Shown one piece after another: positions 11,638 through 20,880 of a DNA stretch of 64,000 nucleotides. The notes under the pieces are model-generated. The model did no database searches. It saw nothing but the letters and a program-made list of their open reading frames with translations, and was not told the DNA's origin. Position 1 is the first letter of the stretch; each line of letters opens with the position of its first letter. A program made the position numbers and the translations under genes. Location of the stretch: assembly GCF_900109205.1 (NCBI RefSeq), contig NZ_FNZB01000002.1, positions 610,489 to 674,488 on the forward strand, in the 5' to 3' direction. Origin of the DNA: Sphingomonas sp. OV641. GTDB taxonomy: Bacteria; Pseudomonadota; Alphaproteobacteria; Sphingomonadales; Sphingomonadaceae.

Positions 11638-12008
11638 TGCACGCCACGCCTGACGCCAGCGCCCCGGCCGCCGAAACGATCGCCTTTGACGATTTTCTGA
11701 AGGTTGACATACGTGTCGGCACCATCGTTTCCGCCGAGCCTTTTCCCGAGGCGCGCAAGCCGGCGTTGAAGCTGGTGATCGATTTCGGGCCGGTGATCGG
11801 GCGCAAGAAATCGTCGGCGCAGATCACGGAAAATCATGCCGTCGAGCAGCTCGTCGGCCAGCAGGTGATGGCGGTGGTGAATTTCCCGCCGCGGCAGATC
11901 GGGCCGGTGATGAGCGAGGTACTGACGCTGGGATTTCCTGATGAGACGGGCAAGGTGGTGCTGGCCGCGCCGGTGATGAAAGTGCCGGACGGCGGGCGCC
12001 TGTTCTAG
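11637..12008 (+). CDS. csaA: tRNA-binding-domain protein CsaA
   Basis: A 123-residue protein made of a single OB-fold tRNA-binding domain, matching CsaA, which is described as a chaperone with export-related activity in Bacillus. Typical segments are DFLKVDIRVGTIVSAEPFP (about 17-35), KKSSAQITENH and the end VLAAPVMKVPDGGRLF. ATG 11637 shares one base with the stop of the preceding gene, so translation is probably coupled. Confidence 0.9.
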   Translation: MHATPDASAPAAETIAFDDFLKVDIRVGTIVSAEPFPEARKPALKLVIDFGPVIGRKKSSAQITENHAVEQLVGQQVMAVVNFPPRQIGPVMSEVLTLGFPDETGKVVLAAPVMKVPDGGRLF

Positions 12009-12155
12009 CCAGCAAGGGCCGCTTGGCAGCCCGCCGCTGACTGTTGCTGCGACGCAACACAATCATTTTACTTCGCCCGGCGGGCAACAAGCCGGAGCGA
12101 CGCGGGTTCGAACCCCGGACCGCGCATCACACGCGGCCTTGTAAAAGGTATCGTT

Positions 12156-12734
12156 ATGAAGAAGTTGCTTATGGCGGCCGTTGCCGCCGCGTTTGTGTTC
12201 CCCGCCGCCGCCGCATCTGCGCAGGACACCACCACCGACGGTTCGCGTGCGTTCGGGATCGACCCCTATGTCGGCGTGATGGGCGGATATGAAGGTTTCG
12301 AGAGCAACCCGGGCGGCGGCATCCCCCCGTCGGTGCGCGGCGATCGCCTGAAGGGCGGGCTGGTCGAGGGCGTCGCGGGTGTCAACGTGCCGCTCGGTGG
12401 TTTCTTCGTGGGCGTCGAAGGCAATGCCGCGAAGGGCTTCACCGGCGACATCGACTGGCAATATGGCGTGCACGGCCGGGTCGGTGCGCGTGCCGGCGAA
12501 ACCGGTCTGATCTACGTCAAGGCGGGCTATATGTGGACGAACTTCGACCGCTATGGCCCCGACAGCCGTGACTTTGGCGACATCTCCTACGGCATCGGCG
12601 GCGAGTTCGGTCCTTCGGCGATCGGCCTTGATGGCCTGGTCAAGAAGGAAGGCATCCGCTTCCGCGCCGAAGTCTCCACGCAGGGCGAGTTTGAATCGGT
12701 GCGGCCGATGATTGGTATCGTCGGGCACTTCTGA
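12156..12734 (+). CDS. Outer-membrane beta-barrel protein (porin/opacity-like)
   Basis: A 192-residue exported protein: MKKLL start, hydrophobic signal and AASAQD cleavage region (about residue 22), then alternating strands rich in Gly and aromatic residues (YVGVMGGYEGF, LIYVKAGYMWTNF) and a terminal Phe (IVGHF) as used by the BAM complex. An 8-stranded small barrel is likely. No specific role can be read. An AAAAGG ribosome site precedes the ATG and a strong terminator follows. Confidence 0.8.
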   Translation: MKKLLMAAVAAAFVFPAAAASAQDTTTDGSRAFGIDPYVGVMGGYEGFESNPGGGIPPSVRGDRLKGGLVEGVAGVNVPLGGFFVGVEGNAAKGFTGDIDWQYGVHGRVGARAGETGLIYVKAGYMWTNFDRYGPDSRDFGDISYGIGGEFGPSAIGLDGLVKKEGIRFRAEVSTQGEFESVRPMIGIVGHF

Positions 12735-12758
12735 TCGGTTGCGATCGGTGAAAGAGAG

Positions 12759-12789
12759 GGGCTCCGGCGATTGCCGGGGCCTTTTTTTT
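12759..12789 (+). terminator. Rho-independent terminator after outer-membrane gene
   Basis: GC-rich stem (GGCTCCGGC/GCCGGGGCC) with a short loop followed by eight T residues, 25 bp after the stop codon. Textbook form. Confidence 0.92.
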
Positions 12790-12845
12790 GTTGGGGCCGA
12801 GCAAGGTCGATTGGCGAACGCGGCGGGCGCAACTTTCTTTGTCGA

Positions 12846-12942
12846 CCGTCATCCCCGCGGAGGCGGGGATCCAGAAACGCTGGCCGTCGTGAGAGCAAGC
12901 GGCGGCAGCGTCTATGGATTCCCGCCTTCGCGGGAATGACGG
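12846..12942. repeat. REP-like element (CCGTCATCCCCGC family)
   Basis: Begins CCGTCATCCCCGC and ends GCGGGAATGACGG, with inner hairpin arms GGCGGGGATCCAGAAACGC and GCGTCTATGGATTCCCGCC. A long imperfect palindrome of a kind widespread in proteobacterial intergenic DNA. It lies between convergent genes. Confidence 0.65.
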
Positions 12943-12963
12943 AGGTGGGTTTGGCGCCGTCGC

Positions 12964-14196
12964 CTAAAGCCCCAGCACCTGTTTCGCGATGATGTTGCGC
13001 TGGATTTCGTTGGAGCCGGCGTAGATCGGGCCGGCGCGCTCGTTCATGTAGCGCAGCGGCGCGAGGGCGTGCCATTCCTCGCCCGACACGTAGCCGTCCG
13101 CCGGCGGTGTGTGACGCGGGACGGGGCCGCCCGGCATGGTGGCGTGGGGCTGATAGACGAGGCCGCGGTCGCCGGCGGCTTCCATCGTCAGTTCGGTGAG
13201 CGTGCCGGCGAGTTCGGTGCCCATGATCTTCATCATCGACGACAAAGCGCCGACGCTGCCGTCACCGTCGGCGGCGGAGAGCAGGCGCAGTTCCATGATT
13301 TCCAGCACGTCGGCGCGGATGCGCGCGCGCGCGAGCTTGGTGGCGAAGACGGGATCGTCGATCAGTGGCCGGCCGTCGCTGCCGATCGTCTCCGCGGCGT
13401 GACGGGCAATCGCGTCGGCGCGCGCCTTTAATGCGGGGGCATAGGCGTTGCCGCCGCGTTCGAATTCGAGGAGGTATTTGGCGACGCTCCAGCCGCGGTC
13501 GATCTCTCCCATGACGTTCGCCTTGGGCACGCGCACGTCGGTGAAGAAAACAGCATTCTGGATCTGCTCGCCCGAAGACATGGTGAAGGGGCGGACCTCG
13601 ACACCCGGCGTCGTCATGTCGATGAGGAGGAAGGTGATGCCCTGTTGCGGGCGACCTTCCTTTGACGTGCGGACGAGGGCGAAGATCCAGTTCGCCTCAC
13701 TGGCGTGGGTGGTCCACACTTTCTGGCCGTTGATGATGAGATCGTCGCCGTCCTTGACCGCGCTGGTTTGCAGGCTGGCGAGGTCGCTGCCGGAGCCAGG
13801 CTCGGAATAGCCCTGGCAGAAGAAGATCTCTCCCGAGAGAATGCGGGGGAGGAAGAACTGCTGCTGTTCGGGCGTGCCGTATTTCATGATGACATAGGCC
13901 ACCATCGAAATGCCCATCGGCGAGAGGCCCGGGGCGCCGGCGGCGATTCGCTCACGATTCCAGATGTAGTGCTGCGCGACCGTCCAGTCGGTGCCGCCGT
14001 GCTCGGGCGCCCAGTGCGGCGCGGCCCAGCCTTTGGCGACCAGGATCTCCTGCCACTTCATGCTGGCGTGGTGATCGGCATAGACGCTGGTGGAGAGGCG
14101 ACCGGCGCGCTGAAGATCGGGGGTGAGGCTGGTTTGCAGGAAATCACGGACTTCCGCCTCGAACGCCTGTTCCTCCGGGCTCCACTTCAGGTCCAT
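12964..14196 (-). CDS. Acyl-CoA dehydrogenase family protein
   Basis: A 410-residue flavoenzyme of the acyl-CoA dehydrogenase fold. Visible are the FAD/acyl-CoA segments FCQGYSEPGSGSDLASL (about 132-148) and KVWTTHASEANWIF, and the C-terminal stretch MNERAGPIYAGSNEIQRNIIAKQVLGL. It oxidises an acyl-CoA with transfer of electrons to ETF; substrate class unknown. ATG 14196 is supported by AAGGAGAGG. Divergent from lpdA. Confidence 0.93.
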   Translation of the reverse strand: MDLKWSPEEQAFEAEVRDFLQTSLTPDLQRAGRLSTSVYADHHASMKWQEILVAKGWAAPHWAPEHGGTDWTVAQHYIWNRERIAAGAPGLSPMGISMVAYVIMKYGTPEQQQFFLPRILSGEIFFCQGYSEPGSGSDLASLQTSAVKDGDDLIINGQKVWTTHASEANWIFALVRTSKEGRPQQGITFLLIDMTTPGVEVRPFTMSSGEQIQNAVFFTDVRVPKANVMGEIDRGWSVAKYLLEFERGGNAYAPALKARADAIARHAAETIGSDGRPLIDDPVFATKLARARIRADVLEIMELRLLSAADGDGSVGALSSMMKIMGTELAGTLTELTMEAAGDRGLVYQPHATMPGGPVPRHTPPADGYVSGEEWHALAPLRYMNERAGPIYAGSNEIQRNIIAKQVLGL

Positions 14197-14289
14197 TCGG
14201 CCTCTCCTTATGTCCTTCGCGGGGTTGCACCCCCGTCATGAGGGTCTATGTCGCAGCCGTTTCCCATATCCGCAAGGCGAGTGCACCCG

Positions 14290-15684
14290 ATGGCTGACGA
14301 ATTCGATTATGACGTTCTCGTGATCGGTGCCGGTCCGGGCGGCTATGTCGCGGCGATCCGGGCGGCGCAGCTTGGCCTGAAGGTGGCGTGCGCGGAAAGC
14401 CGCGAGACGCTGGGCGGCACCTGCCTCAACGTCGGGTGCATCCCGTCCAAGGCGATGCTGCACGCGAGCGAATATTTCGATGCGGCAGCGAACGGCACGA
14501 TGGCCAAGATGGGCATCAAGGTGACGCCGGAACTGGACCTTGAGGCGATGCATGCGCAGCGTCGCGACTCGGTGAAGGGGCTGACCGGGGGCATCGAATT
14601 CCTGTTCAAGAAGAACAAGGTGACGTGGCTGAAGGGCCGCGCCAGCTTCGAGGATGCGCACACCGTCAGCGTCGGCGAGCAGAAGGTGACGGCGAAGAAC
14701 GTGGTGATCGCCACCGGTTCGAGCGTGACGCCGCTGCCGGGTGTGACGATCGACCAGCAGGTGGTGGTCGATTCGACCGGCGCGCTGGAGCTGCCCAAGG
14801 TGCCGGAACATATGGTCGTGATCGGCGGCGGCGTAATCGGGCTGGAGCTGGGCAGCGTCTGGCGGCGACTGGGCGCGAAGGTGACGTGCGTCGAGTTCCT
14901 CGACCAGATCCTGCCGGGTTTCGACGGCGACGTGCGCAAGGAAGCCAACAAGATCTTCAAGAAGCAGGGGATCGAGTTCAAGCTGTCGACCAAGGTGACG
15001 AGCGTTGCCGTCGACGGTGGCAAGGCGACGCTGACCGTCGAGCCGGCCGCGGGCGGCGAAGCGTCGACGATCGATGCGGATTGCGTGCTGGTGTCGATCG
15101 GGCGCAAGCCCAACGTCGAGGGGCTCGGGCTGGAGAAGATCGGGCTGGAGCTCAACAACCGCGGGCAGATCGGGACGGATCATGATTTCCGTACGTCAGT
15201 GGCCGGCGTATGGGCGATCGGCGACGTGATCCCCGGCCCGATGCTGGCGCACAAGGCCGAGGACGAGGGCATTGCCGTCGCCGAGAATATCGCCGGGCAG
15301 CATGGCATCGTGAACCATGATGTGATCCCGTCGGTGGTCTACACCTGGCCGGAAGTCGCGGGCGTCGGCCTGACCGAGGAGGCCGCGAAGGAAAAGGGCG
15401 AGGTGAAGGTCGGCAAGTTCCCGATGATGGCCAACAGCCGCGCCAAGACCAACCATGAGCCCGACGGCTTCGTGAAGGTGATCGCCGACGCCAAGACCGA
15501 TCGCGTGCTGGGCGTATGGTGCATCGCCACCGTCGCGGGCACGATGATCGCCCAGGCGGCGCAGGCGATGGAGTTCGGCGCGACCAGCGAGGACATTGCC
15601 TACACCTGCCACGCGCACCCGACGCATTCGGAAGCAGTGAAGGAAGCGGCGATGGCAGTGCAGGGCAAGCCGATCCACATCTGA
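14290..15684 (+). CDS. lpdA: Dihydrolipoyl dehydrogenase (E3)
   Basis: A 464-residue FAD/NAD disulfide reductase. FAD-binding GAGPGG (13-18), redox disulfide GGTCLNVGC (C45 and C50), NAD-binding GGGVIGLELGSVW and the C-terminal His-Glu pair in CHAHPTHSEAVKEA are all present. It reoxidises lipoyl groups of the pyruvate or 2-oxoglutarate dehydrogenase complexes. No E1 or E2 gene is adjacent. ATG 14290 is chosen because the family starts right before the FAD strand; the upstream extension is not typical. A strong terminator follows. Confidence 0.96.
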   Translation: MADEFDYDVLVIGAGPGGYVAAIRAAQLGLKVACAESRETLGGTCLNVGCIPSKAMLHASEYFDAAANGTMAKMGIKVTPELDLEAMHAQRRDSVKGLTGGIEFLFKKNKVTWLKGRASFEDAHTVSVGEQKVTAKNVVIATGSSVTPLPGVTIDQQVVVDSTGALELPKVPEHMVVIGGGVIGLELGSVWRRLGAKVTCVEFLDQILPGFDGDVRKEANKIFKKQGIEFKLSTKVTSVAVDGGKATLTVEPAAGGEASTIDADCVLVSIGRKPNVEGLGLEKIGLELNNRGQIGTDHDFRTSVAGVWAIGDVIPGPMLAHKAEDEGIAVAENIAGQHGIVNHDVIPSVVYTWPEVAGVGLTEEAAKEKGEVKVGKFPMMANSRAKTNHEPDGFVKVIADAKTDRVLGVWCIATVAGTMIAQAAQAMEFGATSEDIAYTCHAHPTHSEAVKEAAMAVQGKPIHI

Positions 15685-15702
15685 TCGACTATCGGGATGA
15701 GA

Positions 15703-15740
15703 AAGGGGGCGCCGGCGGACATCGCTGGCGCCCCTTTTTG
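15703..15740 (+). terminator. Rho-independent terminator after lpdA
   Basis: Near-perfect stem AAAGGGGGCGCCGGC with GCTGGCGCCCC, then a run of five T residues. Lies 19 bp after the stop. Confidence 0.9.
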
Positions 15741-15805
15741 TTGCGCGAGCCTTCAGATCCGCGGTGGCGTTGTGCCGCACCAGGTGTGTTGGTGCGTGCG
15801 GGACG

Positions 15806-15834
15806 TTGGATCCCGGATCAGTCCGGGATGACGG
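15806..15834. repeat. Short palindromic repeat ATCCCGGA-TCAG-TCCGGGAT
   Basis: Perfect 8-bp arms around TCAG, flanked by GTTGG and GACGG as in other sphingomonad intergenic palindromes. Located between the convergent lpdA and ferredoxin reductase genes. Confidence 0.6.
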
Positions 15835-15864
15835 GTGCTTTCGGGTGAGGTGCGCGCCTGCTCG

Positions 15865-17091
15865 TCAGGCGGTGAGTTCCTTCAGTGGGATCGTCGCATC
15901 CGCGAGCCGGGCCGGATCGGGCGTGGCGGCGGTTTCGACGAGCTTGCGGCCCTGGACGTAATCCTTGACCGCGTTGACGCAGTCGAGCGCGATGACGCGG
16001 CCGGCCTTGAGGTAGATGATCGAGAAGCTGCGTGCCGCGGGATCGCCGCGAAGGACGGTGGCATCATGGCCGATCGAGAGGCCGACCGTCTGCAGCTTCA
16101 GGTCATATTGGTTGGACCAGAACCATGGAACGGCGTGGTAGGCGGCGTCCTGGCCAGTGATCGTCTTCGCGACGACGTTGGCCTGGTCATTGGCGTTCTG
16201 CACCGACTCAAGCCGGATCTCGGTACCGTCCGCGAAGGCATTGGCGTGGAGCGCGCAGTCGCCGATCGCGAAAATGTCGGGCAGGCTGGTGCGGCATTGC
16301 GCGTCCACCGCGACCCCGTTGCCGCCCGCCGCGCCGGCGGCGATCAGCGGCTCGACCGCGGGAATGATGCCGATGCCGACGATGACGAGCTGCGCCGGGA
16401 TGACGCTGCCGTCGGCGAGGCGCACGCCGCTGGCCTGCCCGTTCTCTCCGATGATGCAGTCCACCGCGACGCCGAGGCGCACGTCGACGCCATGCGCGCG
16501 GTGCTCCGCCTCGTAGAAGCGCGACAGGTCAGGACCGGCGACCCGGGCGAGGACGCGGTCGAGCGCCTCCAGCAGCACGACCTGTTTGCCGAACTTGGCG
16601 AGAACGGCGGCGGCCTCCAGCCCGATATAGCCGCCGCCGATGACGACCGCCTGAGTGACGCCGGGAAGCTCCGCCATCATGCGATCGGCATCCGCGCGGG
16701 TGCGTACGGTGTGGACGCCGGCGAGATCATGGCCGGCGCAGCTGAGCCGGCGCGGGCTGCCGCCGGTGGCCCAGATCAGGTGGCGATAGCCGATCCTCTC
16801 GCCATCGGCGGTGGTGACAATGTGCGCGGCGGGATCGACGGCGGTGACCTCGCGGCCGAGCAGCATGTCGACATTGCGCTCCTGCCAGAAGGCCGCCGGG
16901 CGGATCAGGATACGGTCGAACGCCTTGTCGCCGGCGAGATATTCCTTCGACAGAGGCGGGCGCTCATAGGGCAGTTCGGGTTCGGCGCCGACCACCGCGA
17001 TCGAGCCCTCGAACTTGGCCTGGCGCAGCGCGATCGCAGCCTGCGCCCCGCCATGGCCCGCACCAACGATCACCACGTCGTAGCTGCTCAT
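15865..17091 (-). CDS. FAD-dependent ferredoxin/rubredoxin reductase
   Basis: A 408-residue NAD(P)H:ferredoxin reductase of the pyridine nucleotide-disulfide family with a C-terminal reductase domain. Motifs: FAD-binding [13 protein letters not shown] (about 5-17), [13 protein letters not shown]-binding [15 protein letters not shown] (about 150-164) and the second FAD motif IFAIGDCA. Related enzymes pass electrons to ferredoxins serving cytochrome P450s or Rieske oxygenases; no such partner is nearby. ATG 17091 is preceded by GGAGG with ideal spacing; the frame extends 11 codons further but without support. Divergent from the GTA cluster. Confidence 0.9.
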   Translation of the reverse strand: MSSYDVVIVGAGHGGAQAAIALRQAKFEGSIAVVGAEPELPYERPPLSKEYLAGDKAFDRILIRPAAFWQERNVDMLLGREVTAVDPAAHIVTTADGERIGYRHLIWATGGSPRRLSCAGHDLAGVHTVRTRADADRMMAELPGVTQAVVIGGGYIGLEAAAVLAKFGKQVVLLEALDRVLARVAGPDLSRFYEAEHRAHGVDVRLGVAVDCIIGENGQASGVRLADGSVIPAQLVIVGIGIIPAVEPLIAAGAAGGNGVAVDAQCRTSLPDIFAIGDCALHANAFADGTEIRLESVQNANDQANVVAKTITGQDAAYHAVPWFWSNQYDLKLQTVGLSIGHDATVLRGDPAARSFSIIYLKAGRVIALDCVNAVKDYVQGRKLVETAATPDPARLADATIPLKELTA

Positions 17092-17160
17092 TGATCCTCC
17101 CCAAGAACCGTTCGGCGGGATCACTGACGAGGCGAGCGCACAAGGGCAAGCGAAAGGCGC

Positions 17161-17189
17161 TTGACAGCGCGACGCTCTTTAGGTACAAA
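17161..17189 (+). promoter_or_regulatory. Consensus-like promoter at head of GTA cluster
   Basis: TTGACA (17161-17166), a 17-bp spacer and TACAAA (17184-17189). The -35 is a perfect match and spacing is optimal. It lies 158-326 bp before the first likely GTA gene (depending on its start), leaving a long leader. No other promoter-like sequence as good occurs within the cluster, so one long transcript is likely. Confidence 0.6.
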
Positions 17190-17514
17190 ACAGGAACATC
17201 GAGGAAGTGCAGGCGCGAGGGCAGCGCCGCCGGCTCGATGCGGTGACGGGCCGGTGAGCGCGGGGGCAACCCTGTCGTTCCCGGCCCGTCGGCGTTTGGG
17301 GGCCTGTCCGGTGGCGGGCGTCCAGGGCAGCGGGGGAGAGGGCGCGATGCAGCAGGGCGCAGCGGGAGCAGAGAGCCGCGTGACGGGTGAGCGCGCGGCT
17401 GATGAGGCGGCGAGCGGACGACCGGCGCGGACGGCGGGGCGGGCAGGGCGAGCAGGGGCGAGCGACGGTTGCACGCAAAAGGCGGACACGTCGGCGGGGC
17501 AGGATCTTGAGGAC

Positions 17515-18003
17515 ATGGCATCCACCGACAGCCAAATGGCGGCGGCGCTGTCCGGCGGCGCGCGGGGGATCGAGCGCATTGCGGGTCATACCACGCGGCT
17601 GCGCCAGCTGCGTTTCGCGAAGGTGCTGGCGGAAACGTGCAACGTGTCGCTGGCGGCAGCGGCGGCGGGGCGAACCATGGCGACCGTGTATCGCTGGCGC
17701 AGCGTGGATGCCGCCTTCGCCGCGGCGTGGGACGAGGCGCTGAACATCGGTTACGACCGGCTCGAGAATGCACTGCTGGTCTATGCGCTGACCAAGATCG
17801 ACGGCATCGCGGGCGCGGCGGCCGGGGCAAGCCTGAGCAACGGCGACCTGCAACTGGCGGTCGGCATGTTGCAGCGGCATCGTGCGTCCGGTGGCGGGCG
17901 CCGGACGGAGGTTCTGCCGATCAAGATGCCGACCGAGGCGGAAACCGACGCCGCGCTGAAGCGCGCGCTGGACGGGCTGGCCCGGCGGGGGAAGTCGTCA
18001 TGA
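17515..18003 (+). CDS. GTA small-terminase-like DNA-binding protein (gp1-like)
   Basis: A 162-residue protein just before the large terminase, overlapping it by ATGA. The segment VLAETCNVSLAAAAAGRTMATVYRWR (about 38-63) reads as a helix-turn-helix, as expected of a small terminase that recognises DNA for packaging. GTA small terminases are divergent and bind DNA with little specificity. Start is uncertain: ATG 17515 (GAGG close upstream) gives the conserved-looking part, while ATG 17347 (218 aa) has a better spaced GGGGAGAGG but adds a Gly/Ala/Arg-rich stretch. The frame even runs open from 17161. Family assignment rests on position and HTH. Confidence 0.65.
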   Translation: MASTDSQMAAALSGGARGIERIAGHTTRLRQLRFAKVLAETCNVSLAAAAAGRTMATVYRWRSVDAAFAAAWDEALNIGYDRLENALLVYALTKIDGIAGAAAGASLSNGDLQLAVGMLQRHRASGGGRRTEVLPIKMPTEAETDAALKRALDGLARRGKSS

Positions 18004-19301
18004 AGCGCGATCTCCTACTGGAACTGGCGCTGCTGCCGCCGGAAAAGCGCGACCGGGTGATCGCGAAAATGTCGGTGCCGATGAAGGTCGAGATGGCCGG
18101 GCGCTGGCACACGTTTGCGCACGGGGGGCAATATCGGCCGGACAAGGACTGGCGGGTGTGGCTGATCCGAGCGGGGCGTGGCTTCGGCAAGACGCGTGCG
18201 GGAGCCGAGTGGGTCAACGAGATCGCGCGCGAGGTTCCCGGCGCGCGGATCGCGCTGGTCGGCGCCACGGCGGAAGAGGCGCGGCGCGTGATGGTGGAGG
18301 GGCCGAGCGGCGTGATCGCGACGGCGCGGCTGGACGTGCGGCCGGTCTGGACGGCGAGCAAGGGAGAGGTACGCTGGCCGGGCGGCGCGGTGGCGACGGT
18401 CTATTCGGCGGATGCGCCCGAGGGGCTGCGCGGACCAGAGCATCACGCCGCCTGGTGTGACGAGCTGGCCAAGTGGCGGCGCGGCGAGGCAGCGTGGGAC
18501 AATCTGATGATGACCATGCGGCTGGGCAGTCAGCCGCGCGTGATGGTGACGACCACGCCGCGATCGACCACGCTGATGCGGCGGGTGATGACGCTGCCGG
18601 GGCTGCACCAGACGACCGGGCGAACGGGGGACAATATCCACCTGCCGGCGGCGTTCGTCGACACGATGAACGAGACCTATGGCGGGACGGCGCTCGGCCG
18701 GCAGGAGCTGGACGGCGACATGATCGAGACGGTCGCGGGCGCGCTGTGGACGCGCGCGACGATCGAGGCCTGCCGGGTGCCGGCCGCGCCGGTGCTGGTG
18801 CGCGTGGTGGTGGGGGTCGATCCGCCGGCGGGCGTGGGGGGCGACGCCTGCGGGATCGTGGCGGCGGGGCTGGGCGCGGATGGCGTCGGCCATGTGATCG
18901 AGGATGCCAGCGTGACCGGCGCCACGCCCGAAGGCTGGGCACAGGCGGTGGCAGGCTGCGCGGCACGGCATGGCGCTGACCGGATCGTCGCGGAAGCGAA
19001 CCAGGGCGGGGAGATGGTGGGATCGGTGCTTCGCGCGGCCGATATGCGGCTGCCGGTGCGGCTGGTCCATGCGAGCCGCGGCAAGGTCGCCCGGGCGGAG
19101 CCGGTGGCGGCGCTCTACGAAGCGGGGCGCGTGCGCCATGCGGGCGTGTTTCCGATGCTGGAGGACGAGCTGTGCGGGCTGATCACGGGCGGCGGCTACG
19201 AGGGACCGGGGCGGTCGCCGGATCGGGCGGATGCGCTGGTGTGGGCGATGACCGAGCTGATGCTGGGCGCGCGTGGGCCGGCGGGGGTGCGGGCATTGTG
19301 A
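18000..19301 (+). CDS. GTA large terminase (gp2-like)
   Basis: A 433-residue DNA-packaging motor. ATPase part: Walker A AGRGFGKT (58-65), Walker B AAWCDEL (about 150-156) and the coupling motif MVTTTPRST. Nuclease part: an Asp in VVVGVDPPAG (about 272), RIVAEANQGGEMV and PDRADALVWAMTEL, matching the three acidic sites of RNase-H-fold terminase nucleases. It fills preformed heads; in GTAs the DNA is random host DNA. ATG 18000 overlaps the previous stop. Confidence 0.95.
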   Translation: MKRDLLLELALLPPEKRDRVIAKMSVPMKVEMAGRWHTFAHGGQYRPDKDWRVWLIRAGRGFGKTRAGAEWVNEIAREVPGARIALVGATAEEARRVMVEGPSGVIATARLDVRPVWTASKGEVRWPGGAVATVYSADAPEGLRGPEHHAAWCDELAKWRRGEAAWDNLMMTMRLGSQPRVMVTTTPRSTTLMRRVMTLPGLHQTTGRTGDNIHLPAAFVDTMNETYGGTALGRQELDGDMIETVAGALWTRATIEACRVPAAPVLVRVVVGVDPPAGVGGDACGIVAAGLGADGVGHVIEDASVTGATPEGWAQAVAGCAARHGADRIVAEANQGGEMVGSVLRAADMRLPVRLVHASRGKVARAEPVAALYEAGRVRHAGVFPMLEDELCGLITGGGYEGPGRSPDRADALVWAMTELMLGARGPAGVRAL

Positions 19302-19471
19302 TGGACGCGCGGCGGACGGTGCCGGTGGGTGGCGAGTGTCCCGCCTGATCGGCTGAGCGCAGCAGGCGGGGCGGGCTGGAGCCCGGCGCGGGGCTGGGAT
19401 GACGGTTCGGGGGAGGCTGGCGGGTCGCCTGAGCTGGCGTCTTCGGACGCGCTTTTTCGGGAGAGATGATC

Positions 19472-20575
19472 ATGAAATGGTTCGGCTCAAAGGCCGGGCG
19501 CGACGCGTCGCGTCCGGCGCTGTCGCAATCGGGAGCCCGGTGGGGCCCCGGCGTGGCGCAGGGCGAATGGCCGGTCGGTTATGATGCGCAGGTGCGCGCC
19601 GGTTACCTTGGCAATGCGGTGGCGCAGCGGGCGGTGCGGCTGGTGGCGGAGGCGGTGGGATCCGCGCCGCTGGACGCGAGCGATCCCGCGCTGCTGGCGC
19701 TTGTCACGGCCAGGGCCGGCGGCGGGCGGCTGGCGGAAGTGGTGGCGGCGCAAGTGCTGCTGCACGGCAACGCCTTCATCCAGGTGCTGCGCGACGAGAA
19801 CGGGACGGTGGCGGAACTCTATCCGCTGCGTCCCGAGCGGGTGAGCGTGGTGCTGGACGCGGGCGGCTGGCCGGCCGGCTATCGCTATACGGTCGGCGGG
19901 CGGGTGAGCGACCTCGGGCCTGACGCGGTGATTCATGTGCGGGGGTTTCACCCGCTGGACGATCATTACGGGCTGGGGTGCCTGGGCGCAGCGTCTGGCG
20001 CGATCGCGGTGCACAATGCGGCGGGCAAGTGGAACAAGGCGCTGCTCGACAATGCGGCGCGGCCGTCGGGTGCGCTGGTCTATGACCCGGGCGATGGCTC
20101 CGCGCTGTCGCCGGAGCAGTTCCGCCGATTGCGCGAGGAGATGGAGGCGGGGTTTGCCGGTTCGGGCAATGCCGGACGGCCGATGCTGCTGGAAGGCGGG
20201 CTAAAGTGGCAGGCGCTGAGCCTGTCGCCCGCCGACATGGATTTCGTGGGGCTGAAATCGGCGGCGGCGCGGGAGATCGCGCTGGCGTTTGGCGTGCCGC
20301 CGATGCTGCTCGGCCTGCCGGGCGACGCGACCTACGCCAATTATCGCGAGGCGAACCGGGCGCTGTGGCGCCTGACCGTGCTGCCGCTGGCGGATGCGGT
20401 GTTCGGCGCGCTGGCGGCGGGGCTGCGGGCGTGGTTTCCCGAGGCGCGGATCGAGATCGATCCCGATCGCGTGCCGGCCCTGGTGGAGGATCGTGAGCGG
20501 CTGTGGGCGATGGTGTCCGCAGCCGATTTCATTTCCGCCGACGAGAAGCGGCAGATGGTGGGGTGGGCGCAATGA
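19472..20575 (+). CDS. Phage portal protein (gp3-like)
   Basis: A 367-residue HK97-type portal. Recognisable stretches are NAVAQRAVRLVAEAVGSAPL, VVAAQVLLHGNAFIQVLRD, the core LGAASGAIAVHNAAGKWNKALLDN and LKSAAAREIALAFGVPPMLLGLPGDATYANYREANRALW. It forms the ring through which DNA enters and to which the tail attaches. ATG 19472 has GGGAGAG at proper spacing; ATG 19466 is too close to it. The 170-bp gap upstream has no supported gene. Confidence 0.94.
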   Translation: MKWFGSKAGRDASRPALSQSGARWGPGVAQGEWPVGYDAQVRAGYLGNAVAQRAVRLVAEAVGSAPLDASDPALLALVTARAGGGRLAEVVAAQVLLHGNAFIQVLRDENGTVAELYPLRPERVSVVLDAGGWPAGYRYTVGGRVSDLGPDAVIHVRGFHPLDDHYGLGCLGAASGAIAVHNAAGKWNKALLDNAARPSGALVYDPGDGSALSPEQFRRLREEMEAGFAGSGNAGRPMLLEGGLKWQALSLSPADMDFVGLKSAAAREIALAFGVPPMLLGLPGDATYANYREANRALWRLTVLPLADAVFGALAAGLRAWFPEARIEIDPDRVPALVEDRERLWAMVSAADFISADEKRQMVGWAQ

Positions 20576-20880
20576 CCAGTTCTTCGGGAACGGGAAATGT
20601 TCTGGCGCAGCTGATCGCGCAGGGCGCGGCAGCGGGAGCGGACATGGCGACGCTGCGCGCGATCGCCGAGGAAGCGGGGGAGCTCGGCGCGACGCGGGCG
20701 ATCACGCGGCTGGGCCTGTCGGACGATGCGGCATCGCGCGACCTGGCGGAATTGCGCGAGCTGCTGACCGCGTGGCGCGATGCGAAGCGCAGCGCGTGGA
20801 AGGCGTTCGCCGGCTGGGCGGCGGCGCTGTTCCTGGCGCTGATGGCGGTGAAGCTGGGGTTCGGGGAGTGGGTGAATTGA
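20572..20880 (+). CDS. Small GTA membrane-anchored protein (gp3.5 position)
   Basis: A 102-residue protein starting in an ATGA overlap with the portal stop. The first ~75 residues are helical and acidic (MATLRAIAEEAGELGATRAI), then a likely single C-terminal membrane span (WAAALFLALMAVKLGF). Small proteins at this place occur in other GTA clusters; role unknown. It may resemble DUF6127, a guess from memory. Confidence 0.75.
   Translation: MTSSSGTGNVLAQLIAQGAAAGADMATLRAIAEEAGELGATRAITRLGLSDDAASRDLAELRELLTAWRDAKRSAWKAFAGWAAALFLALMAVKLGFGEWVN

Noticed and set aside
12010..12155. Complete tRNA gene
   Set aside because: T-loop-like 3' piece only; no 5' acceptor or anticodon arm can be folded upstream.
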